Shown here: piece after piece, positions 6,884 to 7,330 of the stretch
How the letters are laid out: the number at the start of each line of letters is the position of its first letter
Position numbering within the stretch: position 1 is the first letter of the stretch
NCBI GenBank assembly: GCA_948971535.1
Contig: CARFEX010000030.1
Coordinates: 897-8,226, forward strand
Source: an uncultured Eubacteriales bacterium
GTDB taxonomy: Bacteria > Bacillota > Clostridia > Christensenellales > UBA1242
Direction of reading: 5' to 3'
DNA length: 7,330 nucleotides
The notes under the pieces: model-generated
Told to the model about the DNA's origin: nothing
The model's database searches: none
Seen by the model: the letters and a program-made list of their open reading frames with translations, nothing else
Translations under genes and position numbers: made by a program

Positions 6884-7211
6884 AATTAAAACATTGCTCA
6901 CATACTGAATCATATTCATCTTCTGCAGGTTTTTGTTTTGACTTTACAAAAACAGTTGTACCTCTCTCTAGTCCACAATCACATTTAATTTCTGGCACAG
7001 GTGAAGTTATATCAGAAAACATCGCTCCTTCAGACACTACATCCCCTTTATGAAGAACACCATTATAAATAATATATTCATCATCGGCAATTACAAAATG
7101 AGCCACACCCCTTGTTTTATAATAACAGCCAGACAAACTTAAAGCACTAGCAACTGCCACAACACCAACCATGACCAATGGCACAAATTTCTTTATTATT
7201 CCCTTCTTCAT
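6882..7211 (-). CDS. Small lipoprotein with four-cysteine, zinc-ribbon-like tail; function unknown
   Basis: This 109-aa protein belongs to no family I recognise. The start ATG (7209-7211) is preceded by a near-perfect AAGGAGG (7217-7223) at 5 nt. Residues 1-28 are a lipoprotein signal: KKGIIKK, a hydrophobic core, then LSGC with Cys29 as the lipid-bearing residue. The mature part is about 80 residues. It contains the segment FVIADDEYIIYNGVLHKGDVV (39-59), which reads as short beta-strands and turns. After it come CDC (Cys77, Cys79) and CEQC (Cys104, Cys107) near the C-terminus. Two close Cys pairs about 25 residues apart look like a zinc-ribbon or other metal site, or alternatively two disulfides. 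Such Cys content is unusual for an exposed lipoprotein of an anaerobic-type Gram-positive. The gene stands alone, convergent with the membrane-protein gene, with its own strong promoter. Confidence 0.85.
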   Translation of the reverse strand: MKKGIIKKFVPLVMVGVVAVASALSLSGCYYKTRGVAHFVIADDEYIIYNGVLHKGDVVSEGAMFSDITSPVPEIKCDCGLERGTTVFVKSKQKPAEDEYDSVCEQCFN

Positions 7212-7240
7212 AACTGCCTCCTTTATCTCTTATACTTTTT

Positions 7241-7268
7241 ATTATATATAACAATATAAATATGTCAA
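7241..7268 (-). promoter_or_regulatory. Consensus sigma-A promoter of the small lipoprotein gene
   Basis: On the minus strand a perfect TTGACA (7263-7268) and a perfect TATAAT (7241-7246) are separated by 16 bp. The predicted start near 7234 gives a leader of about 23 nt that includes the AAGGAGG site. Both boxes and the ribosome site match consensus, so strong expression is expected unless a repressor acts. No clear operator repeat is visible. Confidence 0.82.
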
Positions 7269-7299
7269 TACTGAATTTTAAATACATTAAATTTAAATT

Positions 7300-7330
7300 A
7301 AAAAATTAGGGAGCAAAAAACACCCTTAAT
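7300..7330 (-). terminator. Probable terminator of a minus-strand gene beyond the right edge
   Basis: On the minus strand ATTAAGGG pairs with CCCTAAT, with one bulged A and an 11-nt loop, followed by six T (7300-7305). The stem is short (about 7 bp) and ends exactly at the window edge, so it may continue outside. It would insulate the small lipoprotein promoter from an upstream gene on the same strand. Confidence 0.42.

Overview
The window is AT-rich (roughly one third G+C by eye). It uses the standard code, has AGGAG-type Shine-Dalgarno sites and TTGACA/TATAAT-type promoters, and encodes lipoproteins with a lipobox. The gene order pth-mfd-lipoprotein is typical of low-GC Gram-positive bacteria. 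Together these suggest a Bacillota genome, most likely Clostridia-like and possibly from an uncultured lineage. Nothing in the sequence fixes the genus. No RNA genes, insertion sequences, CRISPR arrays or phage genes were seen, and no gene-free stretch exceeds about 190 bases.

Right-to-left block (5429 down to 1, minus strand). A sigma-A-like promoter at 5436-5464 drives a tight three-gene run. It begins with a shortened, degenerate GlmU-like protein (4542-5429), then peptidyl-tRNA hydrolase pth (4036-4539), then the transcription-repair coupling factor mfd (895-4035). The gaps are 2 nt and 0 nt. After 78 nt with its own promoter comes a lipoprotein with a SurA_N/PrsA-like chaperone region (1-816), cut off by the window edge. 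In many Bacillota glmU lies just upstream of (prs-)pth-mfd, so the GlmU-like gene occupies glmU's usual place while lacking most catalytic parts of GlmU.

Left-to-right gene (5617-6720, plus strand). This gene diverges from the operon across a 187-bp intergenic region. It encodes a 367-aa type I membrane protein with a signal peptide, a large outside domain of no recognised family, one C-terminal membrane helix and a lysine-rich tail. A 12-bp hairpin with T-tracts on both sides (6726-6757) follows it and can stop transcription from both directions.

Right end (minus strand). A 109-aa lipoprotein with two Cys pairs (6882-7211) is driven by a perfect-consensus promoter (7241-7268). At the very edge, 7300-7330 resembles the terminator of a minus-strand gene lying beyond the window.

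The housekeeping part joins translation rescue (Pth), repair of transcription-blocking DNA lesions (Mfd) and a possible secreted-protein folding factor. The two right-hand genes encode uncharacterised envelope proteins. The best candidate for something undescribed is the retained GlmU pseudoenzyme. The two unknown surface proteins come second.
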